The notes under the pieces are model-generated. The model made no database searches and was not told where the DNA came from. It saw only the letters and a list, made by a program, of their open reading frames with translations. The position numbers were made by a program, and so were the translations under genes. A stretch of 64,000 nucleotides of DNA from Termitomyces sp. T153 (Eukaryota; Basidiomycota; Agaricomycetes; Agaricales; Lyophyllaceae): assembly GCA_018296165.2 (NCBI GenBank), contig JACKQL020000028.1, positions 124,001 through 188,000 of the forward strand, read 5' to 3'. How positions within the stretch are numbered: the first letter of the stretch is position 1; each line of letters opens with the position of its first letter. Shown in pieces: positions 1 to 9,330 of the stretch.

Positions 1-2
1 CA

Positions 3-926
3 CTAGTCGACAGCGGCGCCACCAATAACTTTATTGATGAATCCCTGGCAGCGCTCGCCCCACAACCCCTCCGCCGTCTTCCTGCCCCGATCCCCCTCAA
101 ACTCTTTGACGGAGACTCTACCCCAGCGGGAGACATCACTCATTGCCTAGAAACGACCCTGACCTTCGCCGACGGACAACAGCAAGAACTCCGACTACTT
201 GTCACAAAATTACACTCCTCTGCCCCCGTCGTCTTAGGGTTCTCATGGCTCCGCTCCACCAATCCCCGCGTCGATTGGCCCAGTCTCACCCTACGCCTCA
301 ACCGGGACAACCCCACCGACTCCGGACTGGTACCCTTCCATGTCTCACCCCCCTCCGAGAGCTCCGAGACCACGATCAACCCACCCCGGACCCCGCTGCA
401 ACTTCGCTCTAGGTCTGCGCGATTGTTCGTCATCTATGTCCGACTTGGCGGCTCGCTCAAAGTACTTCCCGCCCTCATAGACAGCGGCGCCTCCGGTGTC
501 TTCGTCAGCAACCAACTCGACCTCCGATGCAACGACCTCGACAAACCCCTCGAGCTCCAACTCTTTGATGGGAGCCCCGCCACGACAAGAATCACGCAGT
601 ACCACAACAACACCCTCACCCTCGATAACGACCTGCAGTTCCAGGCCCGACTCCTTGTTACCCGACTACCCCTGTCGACCCCGATCATGCTCGGACTCCC
701 ATGGCTGCGAGACATCAACCCTGACATCAACTGGAAGAACCTTACCATGCAATTCCCCGGCCCCGAAGCGAGCTTAGCAGCCACCATCCAGCTCTGCTTC
801 CAGCCTATCCCGGACCCCGACGCCACCCCGGATCCGACTGCTACACCTACGGGACCCAGCCCCGTCGACTCCGGAAACCTCGACATTAAAATCATCGGTG
901 CCGTCCCCTTCGCGCGCCTCCTATGA
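3..926 (+). pseudogene. pol N-terminus: two tandem retropepsin-like domains
   Basis: One frame is open from base 3 to the TGA at 924-926 (307 codons, start outside the window). It holds two successive aspartic-protease-like modules. The first starts at the window edge with LVDSGATNNFID and ends with VVLGFSWLR and a following VDW (codons about 1-93). The second has LIDSGASGVFVSN (about codons 159-171) and IMLGLPWLRDINPDINW. Each has the DSGA/S catalytic triplet and the distal hydrophobic-hydrophobic-LG-x-x-WL motif of retroelement proteases. They are joined by a ~60-residue Ser/Pro-rich linker. Ordinary gypsy elements encode one such domain that works as a homodimer. The closing TGA is followed in the same frame by the RT linker ([11 protein letters not shown]), so it looks like a CGA-to-TGA mutation and not a natural end. 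Confidence 0.82.
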
Positions 927-3260
927 GAAGGCACCCCCGCCTTCCAGTTGCAAGTCACTCTGGCCCTACCGGAGGAATACCTCCACGCAGGGACTACCAC
1001 ACCAGAAAAGAAGACAGAGGACCAGATCCTATCCGAAGTAGTTCCCCCAGAGTATCATAAGTTTGCTGACGTGTTCTCCGAAGGAAGTGCCAAGGAACTC
1101 CCTCTGCACCGCTCCTACGACCACCAGATCAACCTCGAAGAAGGCACCTCACCCCCGTTTGGCAAGATCTACAACATGTCCAAAATCGAGCTCCGGGCCC
1201 TGAAGGAATACCTCAACAACATGCTCGGCAAAGGTTTCATACGTCCCTCAATCTCCGTGGCTGGTGCTCCGGTTTTGTTTGCCAAGAAAAAAGACGGATC
1301 CCTCCGACTCTGTGTGGATTATTGGGGACTCAACAAAGTCACCAAGAAGAACCGGTACCCCCTCCTCCCTCCCCTTAATCGGAGACCTTGTTGATCGCCT
1401 TCGCAGCGCCAAGATTTATATGAAAATTGACCTTTGTTCCGGCTACAACAACGTCCGGATCGCCCCGGGGCATGAGTGGAAGACCGCCTTTCGCACCCGC
1501 TATGGCCTCTTTGAGTATCTCGTAATGCCCTTCGGAATGACTAACTCCCCCGCCACCTTCCAGTACTTCATGAACAACATCTTTCACGACATGAACGACG
1601 TCTTTGTCATCGTATATTTGGACAATATCCTGATCTACTCGAATTCGCCGGCGGAGCATTTGGAGCACGTCCGCCTTGTCCTGGAACGACTCTGAGAGTA
1701 TCACCTTCATGCTAAACCCGAAAAATGCTCATTCCACACAGCGGAAGTCGAATATCTCGGGGTCATTGTCACCCCTGACGGTGTGCGCATGGACCCCACC
1801 AAGGTCGACGCGATACTCAACTGGCCCTCCTCGTGGAACATCAAGGAGGTACAGTCATTCTTGGGGTTTGCTAACTTCTATCGCCGCTTCATCGACAACT
1901 ACTCTGGAATCACCAAACCCCTCAACCGGCTCACAAGGAAGGACACCCCTTGGGATTGGGACAGCAAGTGCCAGGGCGTATTCCTCCTCCTGAAGAAGGC
2001 TTTCACCTCTGCTCCGGTCCTCCGCCATTTCGACCCCTCCCTACCTATCGTGCTCAAATGTGACGCCTCTGACTACACTATCACCGGGATACTCTCCCAG
2101 TCGAACTTGGAGGGCAAGGATCTCCGCCCCGTCGCCTTCTACACCCGATCAATGATCCCAGCGGAACTCAACTACGACATTTACGACAAGGAACTCCTCG
2201 CAATCGTCGAAGCCTTTTGTCAGTGGCGGGCCTACCTCGAAGGGTCCCCGCACCGCATCCAAGTCTACTCTGATCACAACAACCTGCAATACTTCACGAC
2301 CACGAAACAGCTCAGCCGCTGCCAGGCTCGATGGTCCGAAACCCGTTCGGAGTATGATTTTACCATTCACTACCGGCCCGGGCGACTCGGCGCAAAGCCT
2401 GACGCCCTCACTCGGAGACCCGACATGTATCCAAAGAAATCGTTTGAAACCAAACAAAATGCATTCAACCATCGAGTGGTAATCCCACCCGAACATCTAC
2501 ATGCCGTGCTGATTTTAAACGAAGAAGGAATCCTCCAGCAAATCAGGAATTCACCCCCGGACCCCTTCTTCAACCAGCACGACCCCCGCAACAACCCCGA
2601 CGAGGTGAGCGTAGACAACCCCTTTTTGCTATCCCCGGACCACCGCCTGCTGCTCCGAAGTGGACGAATCTACGCCCCGGACCACAAGTCCATTCGCCTC
2701 GACATACTCTGGCAGCACCACGATCACAAACTCCGGGGGCACCTGGGAATTCGTAAGACCCTTCAACTCATCTCCTGGACTTATTTTTGGCCAGAAATGA
2801 AGAAGGACATCACGCAATATGTGAGGGCCTGCGAACCCTGCCTACGGGCCAAAGTCCCCCGCCATCGCCCCCACGGATTACTGAAACCCCTCCCTGTCGG
2901 TCGCCGCCCCTGGTCTTCAATATCAATGGATCATATCGTCGAACTCCCTGACTCCAAAGGTTTCGACGCAATTCTCGTCGTCGTCTGCCGCCTTACCAAG
3001 CAAGCCCTCTTTATTCCCTGCCACACCACTGACACCGCCCCAGATTTTGCCAAACTATTTCTAGAACACGTATTCTCCAAACACGGACTTCCTGACAACA
3101 TCGTCTCTGACCGTGGACCCCTATTCGTATCTCATTTCTGGCAATCGCTGTGCAAGGCACTTGAGATCAAAACCAGCCTCTCTACCGCCTACCACCCGGA
3201 AACCGACGGGCAAACCGAGCGCGTAAACCAGACATTAGAACAGTATCTTCGCCTCTATGT
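927..3260 (+). pseudogene. pol: reverse transcriptase, RNase H, integrase N-terminal part
   Basis: Continues the protease frame to a one-base insertion near 1377, then a +1 frame to 3260. RT: linker [14 protein letters not shown] (about 1040), [42 protein letters not shown], and the catalytic box VYLDNILIY at about 1612-1638. The box reads YLDN where YxDD is usual. RNase H: CDASDYTITGILSQ, YDKELLAIVEAF, YSDHNNLQYF, GAKPDALTR. Integrase: zinc-binding H..H (HHDHKLRGHLG) and CEPC near 2715-2840, core SMDHIVELPD, IVSDRGPLF and TAYHPETDGQTERVN (D, D, E). The TGA at 1693 interrupts LERL-EYHLHAKPEKC. Reading is lost at 3261, where M1 is inserted in the codon run after EQYLRLY. Confidence 0.92.
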
Positions 3261-4309
3261 TGATGAGCCCCAGTTATTGCTGAGCACCTTTTTCGGCGGC
3301 AGCTGACTACTTCGAATTTGACACAAGTCACAACACTCAGCGCAAGGGACTTAGCCCTAGGATTGGACCGAAGCACAAGACTCTAGTGACCACGAGACTT
3401 ATTGATCACGGGGAACATCACGCGAAGCCTGGAACTTGGGCCTAGACCATCAAGGCCTAGACCCTCTTGGCGACGATTATTAGCGACCTTAGCGATCCTG
3501 GCGACAAAACGGCGTTCCTTTACTATATATGGACATATTACCAGACGCGTACCTTTTTACTATCATTCCCCTTGTTGAGCTTACCAACATCACTGAACGG
3601 TGTTCTTACTTCAGGTATTGACATCGGACTCGTTCTCTTTTTGGTTCTTATTAGCAATTAGTCGTCGCCAAGGCCTCCCCTATGACCTTTTACTTAGTTA
3701 CGGACTGACGCCTGGCACGCGACCTAAACACAGTGGCAGACGCCGCCGCTAGTGGCGCTTAATTGCTTACCTTCCCTTACTATACTTCGAAAACGTATAA
3801 ATACTGCCTGTACATAGACACCCGACCATCAAATTTTATCATCGCATCACCATCGTATTACTCCTCCATCTATAAGCTACCGGCTTAAAGATTCCATTCG
3901 CCTCATCCCTTTCCCTCATCTCGTCTTTGACTTTGGGTTCGCGACAAACCTCTTCAACCTCGACCTCGACTTAGTGTGGTACCGATTACGGGTGCCTATT
4001 AGCGTTATTTCAATTTAGTGACGCTAGCAATTGCGGCTAGCGATAAGTTTACGTTTGTCCGTCGATCTTAGTTTTACTCTTACCGCCGTCTCTCTCCTTT
4101 ATTCGCCCCGCTACCGTTTCAGTTTCGCTGCGACTATCGTTAGCAGTAGCGATTCTTTTCGACTTCACCTCCTTGCCACCACTTTCACTCTAGTTCTCTG
4201 GGACGGTTACTGACTCGCCCTCAATTATTAACTTCCTACTGCCAGCTATCCTATCTAGTGACAAGTGTTAGGTTTCCTGCACGGCACTAGGCGGCATAGG
4301 AGCACATCA
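3261..4309 (+). mobile_element. M1: 1.05-kb TG...CA-bounded repeat, probable solo LTR
   Basis: Inserted into the E1 integrase. It starts TGATGAGCCCC and ends GGAGCACATCA, so its ends are short imperfect inverted repeats (TGATG.../...CATCA) of the TG...CA type. Flanks are atgt (3257-3260) and acgt (4310-4313): a 4-bp duplication with one CpG-type change. Removing it restores the integrase reading (LY to NYLQNDW). No convincing ORF is present. A TATAAATA lies at about 3797, mid-element, followed by pyrimidine-rich sequence, which fits a solo LTR of a family whose internal region is not in this window. A diverged second copy lies at 23304-25609. The alternative is a non-autonomous TIR DNA transposon. 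Confidence 0.75.
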
Positions 4310-4313
4310 ACGT

Positions 4314-5001
4314 TAACTATTTACAGAATGACTGGCGCGCGGAGCTCCCCCTCGCCGAATTCACCTACAACAACACGCCTCACTCCGCCACCGGAGTTTC
4401 CCCCTTTTACGCCAACAAGGGCTACAATCCCCGACTCACGCTGTCCCTCAAGGACATCCCCTCCCACGTGGCCCATGAAGTCGCCGAGGACCTCCAATCC
4501 CTCCACCAATTCCTCTGGGACGAGATCGACACTGCCAACCAAGCCTACTCCAAGCACGCTGACGCCCATTGCCAGCCGACCCCCAACTGGCCCCCCGGCA
4601 CCTTGGTCTGGCTCGACCGACGAAATCTTAAGACCCGGAGGCCTTCTATCAAACTCGACCACAAACGCCTCGGCCCATTCAAGATCCTCCAGAAGGTCTC
4701 CACCCACGCTTACAAGCTCGACCTGCCTCCGGGTCTGAAGGGCCTCCACCCTGTGTTCCACGTTTGACTTCTTGAAAGGCACGCTCCAGACCCCTTCCCC
4801 GGCCAACGCCCCAGCTGACCGCCCCCCGTCAAAGTCGAGGACGAGTATCACTACGAGGTCGACGAGATCCTCGACTCCCGGGTAGTTTGCGGCCGACTCC
4901 AGTACTTGGTCCGCTGGAAGGGCTACGGACCTGAGGACGATATGTGGGAACCCCAAAAGAACCTCGACAGGGCCCCCGACGAACTCCGGGACTTCCACTG
5001 A
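4314..5001 (+). pseudogene. pol C-terminus: end of integrase and chromodomain
   Basis: Resumes the E1 integrase after M1 (NYLQNDW, LAEFTYNNTPHSATG, the GTLVWLDRRN box, KRLGPFKI, LPPGLKGLHPVFHV), then a chromodomain at about 4837-4975: [31 protein letters not shown]. In-frame TGA codons at 4765-4767 and 4816-4818 separate integrase from chromodomain. The stop at 4999-5001 after LRDFH is also present in E2 and is probably the natural end. The TGA at 4816 is shared with E2 too, so it is either ancestral decay or a stop that is read through. Chromodomains on integrases bind modified histone tails and steer insertion, typically toward heterochromatin. Confidence 0.9.
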
Positions 5002-5040
5002 CGGAATCCCGCCAAGCCCCGGAACCCCCGGGACTGACCC

Positions 5041-5105
5041 AACACAGATGGCAATAGTGGGCGTAACCCCCGCCTCTGGGTTCACCAGGGATTCAACTCC
5101 CACCA
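5041..5105. repeat. conserved ~65-bp block 3' of pol, tRNA-like A/B-box spacing
   Basis: A block beginning near agatggcaatagtgggcg and ending gggattcaactccc recurs between pol (or its remnant) and the end of the opposite-strand gene in E1, E2 (about 16240-16305), E2b (21750-21815), E4 (31248-31312) and E3 (36020-36085). On the strand given here it has an A-box-like TGGCNNTAGTGGG and, about 41 bases on, a B-box-like GATTCAACTCC. I cannot fold it into a proper tRNA. It could equally be a shared 3'-UTR or processing signal for the converging transcripts. Confidence 0.45.
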
Positions 5106-5267
5106 ATACTCTCCTACGTGTTTCCACTTACTCCTCTCCTTGCTCTATCTGAAACTCCCCACACTCAGCAGAAGGTCCGAAGACTGTATAGGAGCAAGCA
5201 GTGTACAGGTATATACTCGAACAAGAAATGGGCAGGGAACAGGTCAGCGATGGGGTCCGAATTCCCC

Positions 5268-6943
5268 TCACTCTCCCTCCTCCTCCGACCCCAACCCCGC
5301 TACCCTTCCCACCATGAACACCTCCAACTGTGCCACTACCGCCGCCAGAACCTCGGGTTGCCCGGGGAGCGGTTCCCCCATGTCCGTCGCTATCTCCCAT
5401 CACACCCTGGGGTCTGCCGTTGCCCTCCGCTGATGCCCTGCCAACAGGCGCCCCATCTGCGTAACCCCTTGACCCAACTCCGGCGGGAGGTCCCCGGGCA
5501 TCCTCGCCAACCCATTATGGATGGACCCCAGCGCTGCCGACGCTCCGTCGAGAAGGATGCAATGCTCCCAGGCCCAGTCTGTGGAACCCGAATCAGCGCT
5601 TAGGAGAAGAAAGCGGGAAGACCACTCACGAAGCACTCCTTGCCGGCCCGAGACCACCTCATTTGCGAGCCACTCCTCCCGCCGCCACCCGGACTTCCCC
5701 AGCGCTGGAACCCTGCTGAGTCTCCCGCACCCCTGAGCCTCCTGCCTGCTGCGTCGCCACCTCCGCCGCCTCCACCCGCGCCTGCAAATGCACCGTCCGC
5801 ACCTCCAACTCCTGCAGATGAGATAATCGCTCCGTGGCAGTCCCGACGGCAACGTCCTTGTCTTTCCGCGCCAGGTCCCATTCCCTCCAAACCCCGTCCA
5901 ACTCCCGTTGAGCCCCGTCCCTCTCCTCCCATACCCCCTGAATCTCCTCGCGTACGACCAACAACCGTTCCAAGCCCTCTACCCGACGCCGCAGATAGGC
6001 CTCCGCAACCGACCACGACCTGTCCGTGGACTGCTCAACGGGGGCTCCAGACGTAGGGGAATACACCGCGGAACCAGGGGGGCCCCCCATCACCTGCTCG
6101 CCCCACACCTGCTTACTGGGACCCGCCTCGGGTGAAGGGGACGCCCTCCGTTTCCCTTTCTCCTGCCTGGAAGAGGCCTCCTCCTTCCGTCCACCCCGCG
6201 GAGGGCCCACCTTCATGACAGGCATGCTGACCCGTTCCCCTTCCCCAGCCCCGGAGCCCCTCTCCAACACCCTGCCCTTCCGTCCTTCCTCCAGCTGCGC
6301 TGCGACCCAACCCTGGTCCCACCCTTGCTCCGCCGCGACGCAAACGGCCCGCCAACTCAGGGTGACAGAGCACTTCTTGTGCCGCAAACGGCACGGAAGG
6401 CACACCGACGTGTCCCGCTGTACCCCCGATGCCGGTTCCTCAAACTCACACTGCTCCCCTCGTCGGGTACAAGACGCACACTGCAGGGGCATGTTAGTCC
6501 GGGAGACATGAAGCTAAGTGGCCACTCACCGGAGCCGCTGCCTGACACCACTCGAGGGTGGGGGGACCCCTCGCCCGACCCACCGCCTCGGCAAACTGCT
6601 CCGGCGTCACCTCCGCCTGGACCACCCTCGAACCCTCTGGGACAAGCCGGACCACTCCCGGGTGAATGCCAGACTTGGAACGCGTAGAAGTGACCATGCC
6701 CGCCGGGGGCTGCGTCGCATCTGCACCAGATGGTGGCCCTGAGGGACCAGCCATGGCCGCGGACAACTCTGCGAAGGGACAATCAGTGTCCTGGGGTACA
6801 TGGAACGGGCGGCACTCACAGCTACGGTACATCGCCTCGACCCGATGGCGATCTCGGCAACCCTCCAAATCTTCGGAGGACGACGGCTGGGAAGGTGGGG
6901 ACGGTGACCTAGATGCTGTGGGAGAATAAGCTGAAGAAGACAT
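5268..6943 (-). pseudogene. opposite-strand gene of E1: zinc-cluster and coiled-coil protein
   Basis: Spliced gene running against pol. Exon 1 is 6943-6530 (ATG, MSSSAYSPT; Ser/Pro-rich; 138 codons). Intron 1 is 6529-6481 (49 bp, GTGAGT...CTGCAG, branch-like CTAAC). Exon 2 is 6480-5630. Intron 2 is 5629-5579 (51 bp). Exon 3 is 5578-5268. Exon 2 opens with CASCTRRGEQC, then CLPCRLRHKKC, giving C-x2-C-x6-C-x15-C-x2-C-x6-C, like a fungal Zn2Cys6 cluster with a long linker. A basic Ser/Pro segment (KGKRRASPSPEAGPSK) and a heptad-rich Glu/Arg stretch with coiled-coil character (VEGLERLLVVREE onward) follow. Exon 3 is conserved: WAWEHCILLDGASAALGSI, LARMPGDLPPELGQGV. Near-full length (~525 codons) but with one frameshift late in exon 2 and a TGA in exon 3 (PRV-stop-WE). 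Function unknown; a DNA- or RNA-binding regulator is only an inference. Confidence 0.75.
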
Positions 6944-7063
6944 TGCAACAAGCTGGCAGACTCCTGGGTGCGTCCACCCCTTTTAATAAGTTAAGAAGGG
7001 GCCCCTGACAAATGGCGGCCGCACCTTGACTTCCTTCCCCATGCCGCCGCCGCTCGCTGCAGT

Positions 7064-7081
7064 TTGATCAATATTGATCAA
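7064..7081. promoter_or_regulatory. 18-bp perfect palindrome upstream of the opposite-strand gene
   Basis: TTGATCAATATTGATCAA reads the same on both strands and lies about 120 bp upstream of the opposite-strand ATG (6943) and just before the 3' LTR. A core caatattgatca, followed in most copies by a variant of CTGCAG, recurs at the matching position in E2 (about 14262), E4 (about 29760) and E3 (about 37496), and in a mutated form (caatattgatt) in E2b (about 13122). Position and conservation suggest a promoter element or binding site of a dimeric protein. No binding data exist here. Confidence 0.45.
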
Positions 7082-7156
7082 CTTCGATTCCCATGCCCTA
7101 CCAGTCCCCGACTCGCTCCCCGCATCTCGAGGGTCTCGACACTGAAGGGGGGGTGA

Positions 7157-8156
7157 TGTCATGACCCGCTCCCTAGCTCCCTAGACACTGCTCCCAACCC
7201 CTCCCGATTTCCCGCCTAACTCCCCGAGACCCCGCCCACACTTTTGACGCCCACACTGGACAACTCCGACGCTTCTCTGGCAAACCCCGATGGCAACTCC
7301 CTCTCCGTAGCCATCAACACCCCCTTGAAACCTTCCCCCACCGTTCCTGGCCACGTCATATGTCCCCGACCCCCTACCCTAGTTTACCTGACCCGTCCCG
7401 GAGTGTCATGACGTCCCCGGAGCGGCCGCGCCCCCAACTGATCCCATCAGAATACAGCCGCAGCCCGACCCCGGATTGTACCCAACACCCGTCGACTCAG
7501 CACAGCTCCGTCGACCCCCACCATCATATCTGCCGCCCTCGGAGGCACCCAGTAGTTGGTATATAAGTCATAGAATAACTCCTCGAACTTTAGTCTTGAT
7601 ATTACATTTTACCGGTTTCCTATGTTTTGTCTCTCGTCTCGTCTCTATTTCTGTTTCTAGGTTTCAAATCTATCCTTTCTCAGTCTCGTCTTGTCTCCGT
7701 CTCGTCTTGACTGTACATATTTCCCTTGTTCCTCTGAAGTTCCCTTGCTCCCTATGTCAGTACAAACTTTGCGCACACGCCACGACCTGAACATTCTTAA
7801 CGACAACTCTGGACCTCGCTACCCGCTCGGCCCCGGAACCCACCAAGCCCTGGTAATCCCCTGTCCAACTCTGACCCCGCCCCCCATCAACCAAGAAGCC
7901 TCCGCCTACCCCGCAATCTACTTGTGCGCCCACTAACTAGCCCTGACACCCGCCCTGGGTCGACGATCAGTACCTCCAGTCTTAGACCCCTCCGAATCAC
8001 TCAGGACTTACTCGGGCCACTCTCCCTAGGGGTCCCTCGCAAGCTTTCCCCACCTCCGCTCCAACTCCGGACGCCTGGTTATAAGCGCAGGACATCGCGT
8101 CCGCCTAGTAAGGACTCGCCAGTGTACTGAGCCCCCGTCGTCAGCGGAACCTGACA
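7157..8156 (+). repeat. E1 3' LTR (1000 bp)
   Basis: Starts TGTCATGACCC directly after a purine tract (gaagggggggtga) and ends GGAACCTGACA, with TGTCA/TGACA inverted ends. TATATAAG lies at 7560-7567, and AGTCTTGATATT at 7592-7603, 32 bp downstream, is the likely transcript 5' end. The same motif is complementary to the sequence just after the 5' LTR in intact-ended relatives (E2, E3, E4). The 3' part contains the lineage-typical ggactcgcc...gagccccc block. Confidence 0.92.
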
Positions 8157-8161
8157 GTGGG

Positions 8162-8257
8162 CAGGAGTTGGAGAAGTTTGGTGGGGCATTGGGAAGGACT
8201 CTGGGGGAACAAGGGGGCTGGGAGTGGTGTTGGGGGTCTGGGGAGTGGGTCATGACA
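8162..8257 (-). repeat. remnant of an older LTR hosting E1
   Basis: This 96-bp stretch matches the end of minus-oriented LTRs of the same lineage (gagttggagaagtttggtgg ... gggtcatgaca; compare 20355-20433). It is the target into which E1 inserted. The rest of this LTR must lie left of the window. Confidence 0.75.
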
Positions 8258-8261
8258 GACA

Positions 8262-9060
8262 GTATCATGGCTTAGTGGTTCAAAGTGCCATAAGATTATG
8301 CTTCTCTTTGTTAGGATGATGGTTTGACTCCCTGATCTGACAATTGCCTACTGATTTGGTCTTTCATTTTATTTATTGCACTTTTTCTTCTGTGCTCTAA
8401 CTGATATTTAGGCACACTCTGAAGCAAAATACTCTCATGGTTTGGGTATTCAGGCTGGCTACCTGCCAAATCCTTGATTGCTGCAGTGCTCTACAGATGC
8501 TCTTAATTTGCTTGATATAGTAGGCCCATGTGGCTTAATGAGTTTGAATGTTAGAGGTCTGCTGATATCTGCAGCCTCATATGCTTAGACTGAGGGTTTG
8601 AATACCTTGCTTGACATTCTGGTATGGAAACTTTTTTGTAGTCATCATTTTAATCAACCATTGTTTGTTTCATGATTAGCTTGCCTGATATAACAGGCCC
8701 TTGTGGTTTAATGGGTTAGAATGTTAGAGCTCTGCCAATGTCTACAGTCTCATATGCTCAGGTTGAGAGTTCAAATCCCTTGCTTGATATTTGTTGTCTA
8801 TAAATTTATTTTTAATTGTCCACTCTTTGCTACAACATATGCTTGTAGCCAGCTTATCTTTCCAAAGCACTATGCTTCAGTGGTTTGAATTTCTTGCTTG
8901 ATGTTCTGTAGTTGACAAAAGGTTTTTTAGTCATCATTTCAATTGACAATTGTTTGTTATGCTATTGTGAGCCACCATGGATCAGTGGTTTGGATTGTTG
9001 GTTAAGCCACACTCCAACTGTCAAGCCTAGGGTTTGACTCTCTCCCTTGACCTAGCAATT
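8262..9060 (+). repeat. tandem tRNA-like (SINE-like) units
   Basis: Five spaced units have an A-box-like TGGCTTAGTGG element, and four of them a B-box-like GGTTTGA/TTCAAATCC element 50-65 bp downstream. A boxes: about 8268, 8531, 8703, 8871, 8978. B boxes: about 8320, 8593, 8766, 9029. The unit at 8871 is truncated. Units are separated by related AT-rich tails (gtcatcatttcaatt...ttgtttgtt). This looks like a multimeric tRNA-derived SINE or an array of decayed tRNA-like genes; none is a functional tRNA by eye. Confidence 0.5.
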
Positions 9061-9164
9061 TGCAATGAGTTTTTTTCTGTTTGATTTCCACTGTTCCACA
9101 TAATATTCAAAGGCTTTAAATGTTTTGTAGCTTCAATTGTTTTGTACATTTCTGCAAGTGCAAC

Positions 9165-9330
9165 ACTTTTCCCTGGTGATCCAGTGTATACCTATTTCTG
9201 CTGCCAGAGGCCTTCTGGCAGCAGCTGCTAGTGGTCTGGTGTATACCTATTTCCACTGCTAGTAGTTCAGTGTATATCTATTTCTGCTGCCATGCCCATT
9301 TTCCCTGGTGCCACAGTGTATTCTCATTTC
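9165..9330. repeat. short minisatellite
   Basis: Three to four irregular copies of a 40-60 bp unit containing agtgtatacctatttctgctgcc, each ending in ctgccag/ctgctag. No gene is evident here. Confidence 0.5.

Larger units (their letters stand above)
1..8156 (+). mobile_element. Ty3/gypsy chromovirus E1 (5' end outside window)
   Basis: Order seen: two retropepsin-like domains, RT, RNase H, integrase, chromodomain, an opposite-strand gene, a purine-rich tract (7144-7153) and a 3' LTR (7157-8156). The integrase-chromodomain layout places it among chromoviruses. Gag and the 5' LTR lie outside the window. The copy is CpG-rich and relatively young, but pol is broken by in-frame TGA codons at 924-926, 1693-1695, 4765-4767 and 4816-4818, a one-base frameshift near 1377, and the M1 insertion at 3261. 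At 924, 1693 and 4765 the neighbouring sequence suggests CGA (Arg) became TGA; at 4765 the E2 copy still reads Arg. The element sits inside an older minus-oriented LTR whose tail resumes after 8156; the right-hand duplication would be GTGGG. Confidence 0.93.

Noticed and set aside
434..1000. Long reverse-strand open frame opposite the protease region
   Set aside because: It mirrors GC-rich codons of the sense frame, has no motifs, and is not preserved in other copies.
2149..2496. Reverse-strand frame opposite RNase H (and its E2 counterpart at 17877-18437 on the + strand)
   Set aside because: Shadow of the RNase H coding frame; the sense frame carries all the catalytic motifs.
3261..4309. 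M1 as an intron of the integrase gene
   Set aside because: It has no GT-AG boundaries at its edges, has TG...CA ends and a flanking duplication, and occurs elsewhere in another context.
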